A DNA stretch of 64,000 nt from Gleditsia sinensis. Its lineage: Eukaryota; Streptophyta; Magnoliopsida; Fabales; Fabaceae. Positions 1 through 8,636 of the stretch are shown here, piece by piece. Position 1 is the first letter of the stretch. Every line of letters starts with the position of its first letter. Below the pieces are notes generated by a model that ran no database searches, was not told the DNA's origin, and saw nothing but the letters and a program-made list of their open reading frames with translations. The stretch spans positions 22,083,001 through 22,147,000 of the forward strand of contig CM073464.1 in assembly GCA_037074535.1 (NCBI GenBank). Reading direction: 5' to 3'. A program made the position numbers and the translations under genes.

Positions 1-1562
1 CTGATTAGTAAGCCAAGGTCAGAAAATGGTTCATCAGGGAAGATTATGTTAGGACAGCTTTTGTATTTTAATTTCTGGGAATTATCTGCATGGAATTAAA
101 ATAAATGGTTAACATGAAAGTTATATATCTATGTCTCATGGAAATATACCCACTGGAATTATGCAATTTGGAGTTCATATGAGGTAGATATTATCCGATT
201 AGTAAGCAGAGGTCAGAAAATGTTTATTCAGGGAAGAGTATGTTATTAATGCTTTAGTTTTTGAATTTCTGGGAATATTCTTTAGGGAATTAAAATAGCG
301 CGCCAAAATAACAATTATAGATATATAGCTCATGGATTTGTACCAACTGGAATAACGCAATTTGGAGTTCCAATTTGGAAGATATGGTCTAATTAGTCAG
401 TAAAGGTCAGAACCTATCCGAGAGGAACTATCCTGTACTTTGAGGGAGTAATATCACCTTTGTTTCTTAATTTTTCGCTACAATGTTCAACATAATAGTT
501 TTAGATAATTGTTTTATCTTGAAATGGACACCAAGATCACCTACATCAGAGTTAAATTGAGGGAGTTATGCTCTGATTAGTAAGAGAAGGTTAGATAGGA
601 TGAAAACCTTCATCAAGAAAATAAAGAAATAAAATTAGTATTTAAAAAAAAAAGATGAATCTTAATAAATGACTAGTATAGCCATAGCCATTGCCATTGT
701 ATGAACTTCTTACCATCTTAAGTATGAAATTTTGACATGGAAATATTTTATAAAGTGATATTTGAAATGGTTATGTTCATGGCATGATTACCAATGATTT
801 ATGGTAATTGTTATATTTTGATGAACATACTTGTTATTGAAAGCATATTTTTGGCTATCATTGTAAAAAGAAAAGAAATAAGCACGGTCACATGGCAATC
901 CGTGTGGTGCACCAGTAGGGGACGCCCTACCAACGGTTATGATCATGATAATGAGAAAAAAAAGAGAAAGTGGCCCATGTCGGACGGAGCGAGAAAAGCC
1001 CGTACCGGAGAGTAGAGGATACTCACCCTGACCGGGGTAGCTTGAAATGAGAATAAGTTGATGGCCATCATATGATATTTTGAAAATGGTTAATCCTGTC
1101 ATACATATCATTACACTATGATTCTTATGTGCATAGATATAATGCATTCACGTGACCAAAGATATTTTCTGTAGGTTATAGAGCTGAACATGACGTGATG
1201 AGCTTTACTGATGATAATTAATTGTTGAACTTACTGGGATTTAATTCTCACTATATTTCCATATCATGTTCAGAAAATTATATATGCAGCTTTTGTTTCT
1301 AAGGCTCTGGCTTTTAGTGCACATTGGATGGAGTTACTTTATGTTGGGAAGATTTCAGAATCAAATAAGATGTTTGTGGTCGAGTTGGCTCAGATCCCGG
1401 TGAAGGTGCAACCACCCGCACCTGTATCTCCGGAATTGGTCAACCAAAATAAACAAGATGTAAATATCTATCTGTTCGATATGTTATACGTATGATTTGA
1501 TTAATGACATGTATGTGAACTCAATATTGTATAATAATAAAGGAAAAAAAAAGGTTGTTACA
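1..1562 (+). repeat. Element A 5' LTR (3' half only)
   Basis: Ends in GTTGTTACA at 1562, directly before the primer site. It holds the last 194-bp repeat units, the GC-rich block (881-1041), the putative 3' splice site (AG at 1272-1273) and the decayed short reading frame. The TATA box and 5' splice site of this LTR lie left of the window; see the 3' LTR for their equivalents. Confidence 0.9.
1304..1495 (+). pseudogene. Decayed copy of LTR-borne short Pro-rich reading frame
   Basis: An open frame of 63 codons without its ATG: S2 has CTATGG where this copy has CTAAGG. It reads ALAFSAHW at the start and contains VQPPAPVSPELVNQ near the end. The same frame recurs in S2, S6, S1, C and E (see 17442, 23553, 62484). 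In the 3' LTR of A it lies at about 8378-8569. Function unknown. Recurrence partly reflects LTR homology, so coding status is uncertain. Confidence 0.4.
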
Positions 1563-1566
1563 TAAT

Positions 1567-1578
1567 TAGTATCAGAGC
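1567..1578 (+). promoter_or_regulatory. Primer binding site (initiator tRNA-Met)
   Basis: TAGTATCAGAGC lies 4 bases after the LTR end. It matches the usual plant primer site TGGTATCAGAGC except for one base. It would prime minus-strand DNA synthesis by pairing with the 3' end of initiator tRNA-Met. Confidence 0.85.
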
Positions 1579-1816
1579 AGGTCGATCCTAGATGGCCAGT
1601 GGGTGGATGGTTATCTGAATCGATCTTATAGTGTCTTGAGTATGTTGTGGTTGTGCTGTGTAGGGGATCAGTGACTCATATAGGTAAGAAATTACTAGTG
1701 TTTCTTATCTATATGCCGAGGTGGTGTTATGACTGCTGTTAAATATTGTTTTGAAACTAACTATTGGGCTTGATCACCTCAATAGTAGCATAAATTTATT
1801 TTTCCCACAGTAGGAA

Positions 1817-1888
1817 ATGGCACCACCAAGGCACAATCCGGCAAACAATGCGGAGAAAATCTTGCACAACCTTGCCACAGCAATTTGA
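1817..1888 (+). pseudogene. gag start fragment of element A
   Basis: Encodes MAPPRHNPANNAEKILHNLA and then stops after 23 codons. The same opening (MAPPRRNLANNAEE) starts the gag of element C on the minus strand at 36913, so this is a truncated capsid-gene start. It places the normal gag start about 250 nt after the LTR end. The rest of gag is missing: unassigned sequence to about 1960 and then the 310-bp module replace it. Confidence 0.7.
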
Positions 1889-1961
1889 GAATTTGGTATT
1901 GATTTACTCCTTAGAACCCAACTAGTATCTATATCCCTATATAGAATGATATCGATTGAAT

Positions 1962-2279
1962 AAAAAAAAATTGTGATTTGTGAAAAGTGCATGTCTAAGG
2001 AAAGCTCTGGCAAGGAAAGACTTGGTACTTAAGCGTGTCCATTAGTGACCCACCTCTCTTTCCTGGGAACTTTTCTGGTGCGCTGTTTACAGACTACAAT
2101 TACTATCTAGTTACCGAGATATTAGTGTGGAATTTTAACATGGAATTTACCCTAGTACTCATATAAAATTTCCAAGAAGTTTTGACAGTGCCGGTTTTAT
2201 TTGAAAAATCTTAGTATGCTTCGTGGTTGCAGTATTTCCACATCAGAAAAGAATTATTCTAGTTACTGGAAAAAAAAAA
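1962..2279 (+). repeat. 310-bp module, phase 1 (bounded by A-runs)
   Basis: One unit of about 310 bp lying between two A-runs (1962-1970 and 2270-2279), wedged between gag and RT debris. The same unit lies in solo LTR S1 (16556-16865) in a different circular phase: the half that comes first here comes second there. Landmarks are GCGTGTCCATTAGTGACC near 2033 and TTCCACATCAGAAAAG near 2236. Origin unknown. Confidence 0.75.
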
Positions 2280-2280
2280 T

Positions 2281-2817
2281 TTACAAGACTTATTAGACAA
2301 GGGATTTAAATGCCCTAGTACTTTTATTTGGAGTGCTCTAGTTCTATTTGTGAAAAAGAAAGATGGATCACTATGACTATGCATAGATTGTAGACAGTTG
2401 AATAAGGTAACAATGTAGAATAGAAACCCATTAGCTTGTATAGATTACCTGTTTGACCAGTTATAAGGTGTTCAATATTTTTTCCACAAATAGATTTGGG
2501 ATATGAGTAACATTAATTAAGGATAAGAGAAGAGGATGTAGGACTTATTATGGGCATTATGAGTTCGTGGTGATGCATTTAAATTGACAAATATTTTAGC
2601 TACATTCATAGATTTAATGAATAGTAATTAGGTCATCCCTGTATCAATTTTTTATTATTGATGATAACTAGAATATTTCAAAAGTTCAGAGGATCATAAG
2701 AAACATTCAAAGATAGTTTTACCAACTCTAAAGGAGTATGGTTGGTAAATATGGTATCCAAGTAGACTCTAAGAAAGTAAAAGTAGCACAATAATGGCTA
2801 CGTTTTACTACATTTAA
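2281..2817 (+). pseudogene. Reverse transcriptase fragment (Ty3/gypsy), decayed
   Basis: Reads as gypsy RT with many stops and frameshifts: VLFVKKKDGSL and LCIDCRQLNKVTM are recognisable near 2345-2415, and VDSKKVKVAQ with WLRFTTFK near 2763-2817. These match the fingers motif (VKKKDGSLRLCIDYRQLNKVT) and the start of the connection region. The fragment stops where the LOG gene's stop codon begins, with the TTTAAA shared by both. No active-site DD motif can be read. Confidence 0.7.
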
Positions 2818-3464
2818 ATATTAAGATCCAAATCCAATTTACGCTTCTTGCGGTTATCTGTCGTCCATTCTATTTGAGTCATAGTTGGATCAGGTACATA
2901 AACATAGGCTTGTAAAGCATCAATCAACTCTTCAGCATTTGAAGCTGAGATGAGAATTTGTCGTGCTGAGTGTGGGATAAACCTCTGTTCCACAGCTTGA
3001 TCTAGAAAAGATAACAGACCATCAAAGAAGTGATTAACATTTAACAAACCTACCGGTTTGTGATGCATATTTAGTTGTGCCCAAGAGACTATTTGGAAAA
3101 TTTCCTCTAAAGTACCAAAACCACCTGGTAAGGCAATGAAGGCGTCAGCATTGCTCATCATTCTAGCCATGCGTTCATGCATGGAAGCTACCCTATATTC
3201 TTCCCCAATTGTCTTCCCTATGTTGCTAGATGTAGCTAGAGCTGTAGGAAAAACACCTAGAACTTGGCATCCCCCTGCATGTGCAGCTGTAGCCACACAC
3301 CCCATTAACCCACAGTTACCTCCACCATACACTAAATGAATTTTTCTCTTAGCCAGCACCATACCCAGATTTTGTGCTGCTTTAACATACTCCTCATCTT
3401 TTCCAGGACTGGAACCACAAAAGACACAGATATTTCGAAACTGACGGAATGCGGTTCCCTCCAT
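2814..3464 (-). CDS. LOG-family cytokinin riboside 5'-monophosphate phosphoribohydrolase, intronless copy inside element A
   Basis: LOG enzymes release active cytokinin base from cytokinin riboside 5'-monophosphate, in cytosol and nucleus. The frame is uninterrupted: 216 codons from ATG 3464, or 227 from an upstream ATG at 3497. I prefer 3464 because the family begins a few residues before FRNICVFCGSSPG and a TATA box lies 49 bp upstream. In the 227-residue numbering: Rossmann start VFCGSSPG at 25-32, VYGGGNCGLMG at 56-66 (most plant LOGs have GGGSVGLMG), MHER with the conserved Arg at 109, and the hallmark PGGFGTLEE at 124-132. All expected catalytic residues are present. The tail ends KKRKLDLDLNI, a basic cluster followed by LxLxL. 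Plant LOG genes normally have several introns, so this looks like a retrocopy. It is antisense to element A and joins RT sequence right at its stop. Whether it is expressed is unknown. Confidence 0.88.
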   Translation of the reverse strand: MEGTAFRQFRNICVFCGSSPGKDEEYVKAAQNLGMVLAKRKIHLVYGGGNCGLMGCVATAAHAGGCQVLGVFPTALATSSNIGKTIGEEYRVASMHERMARMMSNADAFIALPGGFGTLEEIFQIVSWAQLNMHHKPVGLLNVNHFFDGLLSFLDQAVEQRFIPHSARQILISASNAEELIDALQAYVYVPDPTMTQIEWTTDNRKKRKLDLDLNI

Positions 3465-3512
3465 AATTTCTATCACCTTAACTTTGAGAATAGACAAAGA
3501 TACTAATGTAAG

Positions 3513-3545
3513 TATTTATAGAACTCAGAGAAGGGCATATTTATA
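3513..3545 (-). promoter_or_regulatory. Two TATA-like boxes upstream of the LOG gene
   Basis: On the minus strand TATAAATA occurs at 3520-3513 and again at 3545-3538. The nearer one is 49 bp before ATG 3464, so a start about 30 bp downstream would fall after the 3497 ATG and favour 3464 as first codon. In AT-rich DNA such boxes also occur by chance. Confidence 0.4.
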
Positions 3546-5339
3546 ATAGCTATGCGACTAGGCCGGGTATTATTAGAACAACTATGTGAGTGATTGGTGG
3601 ATATCAACTAAATTAAAGGTAAATAAAAAAAAATTTCAAAAATGACGGCAAGCATGTATATGTACAGTAGTATGACTGTGACCCATATTAAGCACATAAA
3701 GAGTATAAGATAAGATATCACCAGAAATCTGTCTTTATCTTGTTGTCTTTGATGAAGCATTGATGTTTTGATTTTTGTAGAAAAGTTATAGGTGATAGCC
3801 GTCAATGAAAAAAAAAAGTAAAAAAAAAAATGCAATCAGATGATTTATTTTGTATTCTCAATGTTTTCGCCAGTCGACTATCAGTATTATTAAGTCGACT
3901 AGATATTTTGAGAAATTTTAATTTGGACTGGTTAATTTACAGTTGATTGATTACATCTATTTTGAAGCAATCAACTGCATCCTACCAGTTAACTACATAT
4001 TCTTTGATTTTCACAGACTTTTATAAGCTCAGAAATGTTTCTTTTTCCATGTGATATCTTTCCACCGAATACCAATAGATTTAAAGTAGATTCTGACACA
4101 TATATTCAAAATTTGCGGCCACCGATTTTTGTTGAAATCATAGATAGATTTTGTTTACAGATTTTCAAGAATTGCGGCCACCGATTTTAATATTTTTCAA
4201 TGCTTTGTTAAAACTTTTGACTTTCGCTTTTGGAACCATTCTCTATTATGCTTTTCATCTGTTTCACTCATTAACGGTTGGCATTAAATGCAAGGTTATT
4301 TTCCCTCATTACAATTAAAGATAATTTCTTCCTTTGAAACTTGGTTATTATGGTGTCTAAGTTGTTAATAGGTTAAAGTAATGAAAGGTTTGAAAAGAAT
4401 GGACGGATGATGGTCTTATGGTGTTTTGACGAATGTAATCAAGAGAATTAGTGGTGTTGAAGTTCTCGAGGAATAAAATATAGGAAGTAGGATTTAAGTT
4501 AGTCTTTGAACTCTTAATTTGGAAATATAGAGAATATTCTGAGAACCATGTCCGGAAATAATGTAGGTTATCAAGATATTTGTGTTAAAGGATTATATCA
4601 TGCTAAATTGAGTCTAGTATCTAGGATGTGAATTATGTTGGAATTAAGAATTCATGTATGAGTAATTGTTAGGAAAAAAAAAACACAAATCTTCTTCAAA
4701 TGATTGGGTGAATTAAATGGGATTGGCATAAGCTAGAATGAGGTGCTTTTGGATATGATAGAAGAAATAATTGAAATTTTTGACAATGAGTTTAATGGTG
4801 TTAATAAGCTTGTATAGAATTACTGTGATGAGGTAAGTTGGAATTATTAGACATGTGTCAATGGTACATAAACGTTATTAAAGGTTTGAAGGATTTATTG
4901 CTACGTATGTTTAACATATTGATTAAAGGATTTGAGGATAAAAATAGATGATAGATTAAGATGATGATATTCAGGGGATGATGTTGATATATGAAAAAAA
5001 AAAAAAATTTGACTTGATAGAAGTTTGGAATAAGAAAAGATAGTTACACAATATGAAGGTGTATATGTTCCTTTATATGTGTGTTTTCTAATATCGACCC
5101 ATAGATATATCCATACGGGCTAGAGGATATCAATTGAAGAACTTATGATTGAAAGAAATCCTTATGGTTAAGTTATATGGCAAAATCACTCAAGTGAATA
5201 GACATATTAAAGAGTAAAGATGTCATACAGAAAAGATATCTCTAATTATTTAGGTAATAAGCTTGGTAACTCTGAATAATGCCTTAATTTCATTCCCTAC
5301 ATGTGGTAGGATAGATTGAAAATTCGGGGACCGAATTTC
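3546..5339. other. Non-coding internal region of element A
   Basis: No gene seen. It holds A-runs (3627-3636, 3806-3830), then 3840-4320 with two copies of TTGCGGCCACCGATTTT or a near match (about 4114 and 4173) and two GTCGACTA motifs, looking like debris of an unrelated LTR. Bases 4380-4545 match 21665-21830 of element B (AATATAGGAAGTAGGATT is shared). The last 100 bases are the usual AAATTCGGGGACCGAATTTC run-up to a gypsy polypurine tract. Confidence 0.55.
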
Positions 5340-5354
5340 TTAAGGGGGGAAGAA
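5340..5354 (+). promoter_or_regulatory. Polypurine tract of element A
   Basis: TTAAGGGGGGAAGAA lies immediately before the TGTAACATCCC start of the 3' LTR, the normal plus-strand priming site of reverse transcription. Confidence 0.85.
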
Positions 5355-6394
5355 TGTAACATCCCGTAATTTTTAGATATTTTCCTTAGAAATTCTTCAC
5401 CTTACATATATGCATAGAAATGTTCTAATATTAATGGAATAGGTAAAGAAAGAAAACCTAAGAGGAAATATTAGAAATAAACATGTTAAAGAAAGGTGAA
5501 ATTCTTAGGTAAAGAAAGATAAATTTTTGTGAAGTAAGTAAAGGTCTTAAAATTTCAAGAAGATCAGATTAGGGAAATTTTTCTTAATTTAAGAGCAAAA
5601 GTTACTAAGTTTAGTATCTCCACCCGTAATTGGGTTTTAACCTATAGACACTTCATATAGAGTTTTTCTACTTCACTTGAATTTTTAGCAAGCCAATAGG
5701 ATAGGCCAAGGAAGAAATAAAACATAGACTTGGACTAGGATATAGAAATTGGACCGATAGCCCAAAAATTATGAAAATGTGACCAAGCCCATTATGAAAG
5801 GAAGAATTTTAACCAAAGTAAGGAAAATGGGCAAGAATAGGCCCAAACCCAAGAGGAAAAATAAAAATAAAAATAAAATTAAAGTGATGAAATATTAGTG
5901 TAATCAAGATTAAGTGACATGGCATTAAGACAAAAATTTGACAAGTGGTGTGATTCTACATTCATCATTTTGGCAAGTGGCATAATAATACAAGGCTTTA
6001 GGACAAAAGCATCTATATCCTACATTCATAACTTTAGCAAGTGGGTAATAATACATAGCATTATGACAAAACATCATTATCCTACACAAATAATTTTAGT
6101 TAAGAAAGGAAAATTCAAGGGCTAGAAATTTGCCACTTAAAAAGGCAAATCTATCATACTTGATTAAGACAAAAGAAAAAGGAAATGAATCCCTAAATCA
6201 AAGGGATCTTGCCCCATATCTTAAGAACATATCATCATAATTTTCAAAATACAAATCTCCTTTTTCTATGCATATCTTGACTAAGGAAGAGGAAGACAAG
6301 AACATAAGTTGTTTGTTTTCCAAAAATTCAACAAAGTGTATCCTAATTGTGATAAGGTAGACCCATGATCATGAAAGGTGAATTATTTGGTGGT

Positions 6395-6540
6395 CTATAT
6401 AAGAAAACCCACCCTTACAACATTAGAATTTCGTCCAAGTGAGGGAGAGCAAAAATAGAAGCAAGGTAGTGTGAGGAAAGGAGAGGAAGAAAGGAAGAAA
6501 GAGGAAGGAGAAGTCTAGGAGACTAAGTGCTCCAGGTAAG
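6395..6540 (+). promoter_or_regulatory. LTR promoter: TATA box, GA-rich leader and 5' splice-site motif
   Basis: CTATATAAG at 6395-6403 is a strong TATA box. A nearly pure purine stretch (about 6442-6515, GAGGAAAGGAGAGG type) follows and then CTCCAG|GTAAGTTT with the break at 6535/6536. GA-rich exons act as splicing enhancers in plants, so a spliced LTR transcript is plausible. Same layout in S1 (14811), S2 (minus, 25833), S3 (32172), S4 (46826) and S6 (60642, TATTTAAG). Confidence 0.6.
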
Positions 6541-6738
6541 TTTAACAATATTTCTTTTTGAAGAAAACCTTTGAAACTCATAATATTTATATGAGATTTT
6601 GATCTTAGAACTTTGATGATTGGTCATGGATGTTGCTATATCATGTTTCATATTGATCTTGCATGTGATGTATGTTTGAATACTTAGGTTGGTGTAGATA
6701 GTTCTGCATGGGTATGGCTATGGTTGACAGAATTTTAT

Positions 6739-7515
6739 GCTTCGGTATTTTAATTTCTGGGAACAATCTATAAAGAATTAAAATAAATGGTTAACATAAG
6801 AATTAAAGATATATGTGTCACGGATTTTCACCCACTGGAATCATTCCATTTGGAGTCCATATGAGGTAGCTATGGTCTGATTAGTAGTCAAAGGTCAGAA
6901 AATGAATCATCAGGGAAGAATATGTTAGGATAGCTTCGGTAATTTAATTTCTGGGAATTATTGGTAGGGAATTAATATAAATGGTTAACATAAAAATTAA
7001 ATATATGTGTGTCATGGATTTTTAGCCACTGGAATCATTCAATTTGGAGTTCACATGTGGTAGATATGGTCTGATTAGTAAGCCAAGGTCAGAAAATGGT
7101 TCATCAGGGAAGATTATGTTAGGACAGCTTTTGTATTTTAATTTCTGGGAATTATCTGTATGGAATTAAAATAAATGGTTAACATGAAAGTTATATATCT
7201 ATGTCTCATGGAAATATACCCACTGGAATTATGCAATTTGGAGTTCATATGAGGTAGATATTATCCGATTAGTAAGCAGAGGTCAGAAAATGTTTATTCA
7301 GGGAAGAGTATGTTATTAATGCTTTAGTTTTTGAATTTCTGGGAATATTCTTTAGGGAATTAAAATAGCGCGCCAACATAACAATTATAGATATATGGCT
7401 CATGGATTTGTACCAACTGGAATAACACAATTTGGAGTTCCAATTTGGAAGATATGGTCTAATTAGTCAGTAAAGGTCAGAACCTATCCGAGAGGAACTA
7501 TCCTGTACTTTGAGG
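6739..7515 (+). repeat. Four tandem units of 194 bp in the LTR
   Basis: Unit starts (GCTTCGG or GCTTT) fall at about 6739, 6933, 7127 and 7321, exactly 194 bp apart. Each unit has GAATTTCTGGGAA, GGTTAACATAA, CCACTGGAATCATTC and TCTGATTAGTAAGCA-type motifs. S1 (15541, 15735, 15929) and S3 (32711, 32904, 33099) show the same spacing. Copy number varies and helps explain LTR length differences. Confidence 0.85.
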
Positions 7516-7950
7516 GAGTAATATCACCTTTGTTTCTTAATTTTTCGCTACAATGTTCAACATAATAGTTTTAGATAATTGTTTTATCTTGAAATGGACA
7601 CCAAGATCACCTACATCAGAGTTAAATTGAGGGAGTTATGCTCTGATTAGTAAGAGAAGGTTAGATAGGATGAAAACCTTCATCAAGAAAATAAAGAAAT
7701 AAAATTAGTATTTAAAAAAAAAAAGATGAATCTTAATAAATGACTAGTATAGCCATAGCCATTGCCATTGTATGAACTTCTTACCATCTTAAGTATGAAA
7801 TTTTGACATGGAAATATTTTATAAAGTGATATTTGAAATGGTTATGTTCATGGCATGATTACCAATGATTTATGGTAATTGTTATATTTTGATGAACATA
7901 CTTGTTATTGAAAGCATATTTTTGGCTATCATTGTAAAAAGAAAAGAAAT

Positions 7951-8115
7951 AAGCACGGTCACATGGCAATCCGTGTGGTGCACCAGTAGGGAACGCCCTA
8001 CCAACGGTTATGATCATGATAATGAGAAAAAAAAAAAGAGAAAGTGGGCCATGTCGGACGGAGCGAGAAAAGCCCGTACCGGAGAGTAGAGGATACTCAC
8101 CCTGACCGGGGTAGC
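7951..8115 (+). repeat. Conserved GC-rich block of S-family LTRs
   Basis: From GCACGGTCACATGG to GACCGGGGTAGC, far more GC-rich and better conserved between copies than its surroundings. It contains a hairpin, GTAGGG-loop-CCCTAC, and a second one, GAGTA-loop-TACTC. Copies: 881-1041, 17055-17220, 24010-24180 (minus), 33730-33900, 37760-37930 (minus), 48145-48305 and 62110-62272. Role unknown; open frames across it on both strands appear to be by-products. Confidence 0.65.
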
Positions 8116-8636
8116 TTGAAATGAGAATAAGTTGATGGCCATCATATGATATTTTGAAAATGGTTAATCCTGTCATACATATCATTACACTATGATTCTT
8201 ATGTGCATAGATATAATGCATTCATGTGACCAAAGATATTTTCTGTAGTTTATACAGCTGAACATGACGTGATGAGCTTTACTGATGATAAATAATTGTT
8301 GAACTTACTGGGATTTAATTCTCACTATATTTCCATATCATGTTCAGAAAATTATATATGCAGCTTTTGTTTCTAAGGCTCTGGCTTTTAGTGCACATTG
8401 GATGGAGTTACTTTATGTTGGGAAGATTTCAGAATCAAATAAGATGTTTGTGGTCGAGTTGGCTCAGATCCCGGTGAAGGTGCAACCACCCGCACCTGTA
8501 TCTCCGGAATTGGTCAACCAAAATAAACAAGATGTAAATATCTATCTGTTTGATATGTTATACGTATGATTTGATTAATGACATGTATGTGAACTCAATA
8601 TTGTATAATAATAAAGGAAAAAAAAAGGTTGTTACA

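Larger units (their letters stand above)
1..8636 (+). mobile_element. Element A: Ty3/gypsy (Tekay-like, LTR family S) retrotransposon, left end outside window
   Basis: A full-structure but coding-dead LTR element. Bases 1-1562 repeat 7071-8636 nearly perfectly (about a dozen substitutions by eye, plus homopolymer indels), so they are the end of the 5' LTR and the 3' LTR. A primer site follows the 5' LTR and a polypurine tract precedes the 3' LTR. The internal region is only 3.8 kb: a gag start, a 310-bp foreign module, a short reverse transcriptase fragment, an intact LOG gene on the opposite strand and non-coding sequence. It must be non-autonomous. Low LTR divergence makes it the youngest complete element here. 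It is inserted in the 3' LTR of element C; the predicted TSD is AACTT, of which only the right copy (8637-8641) is visible. Confidence 0.88.
5355..8636 (+). repeat. Element A 3' LTR (3282 bp, family S short form)
   Basis: Begins TGTAACATCCCG and ends GTTGTTACA, with TGTAACA/TGTTACA inverted termini. Inside: TATA box at 6395, GA-rich leader, 5' splice-site motif at 6535/6536, four repeat units of 194 bp, GC-rich block, 3' splice-site motif ending 8347 and a decayed short reading frame. It lacks the roughly 180-nt intron-like segment present in S1 and C. The right junction is element C's 3' LTR. Confidence 0.92.

Noticed and set aside
788..1147. Recurring antisense frame of about 119 codons, with copies at 7859-8221, 23907-24266 and 33658-34005, and the sense frame 794-1015 with copies at 7865, 24039 and 62005
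   Set aside because: They lie over the conserved GC-rich LTR block and recur because the LTRs are copies. Frames exist on both strands, lengths change with local indels, and there is no recognisable domain.
3136..3339. Plus-strand frame opposite the LOG gene
   Set aside because: Shadow of the LOG coding strand; no independent support.
6739..7515. CRISPR-like spaced repeats
   Set aside because: Units are contiguous 194-bp tandem repeats with no distinct spacers, inside a plant LTR.
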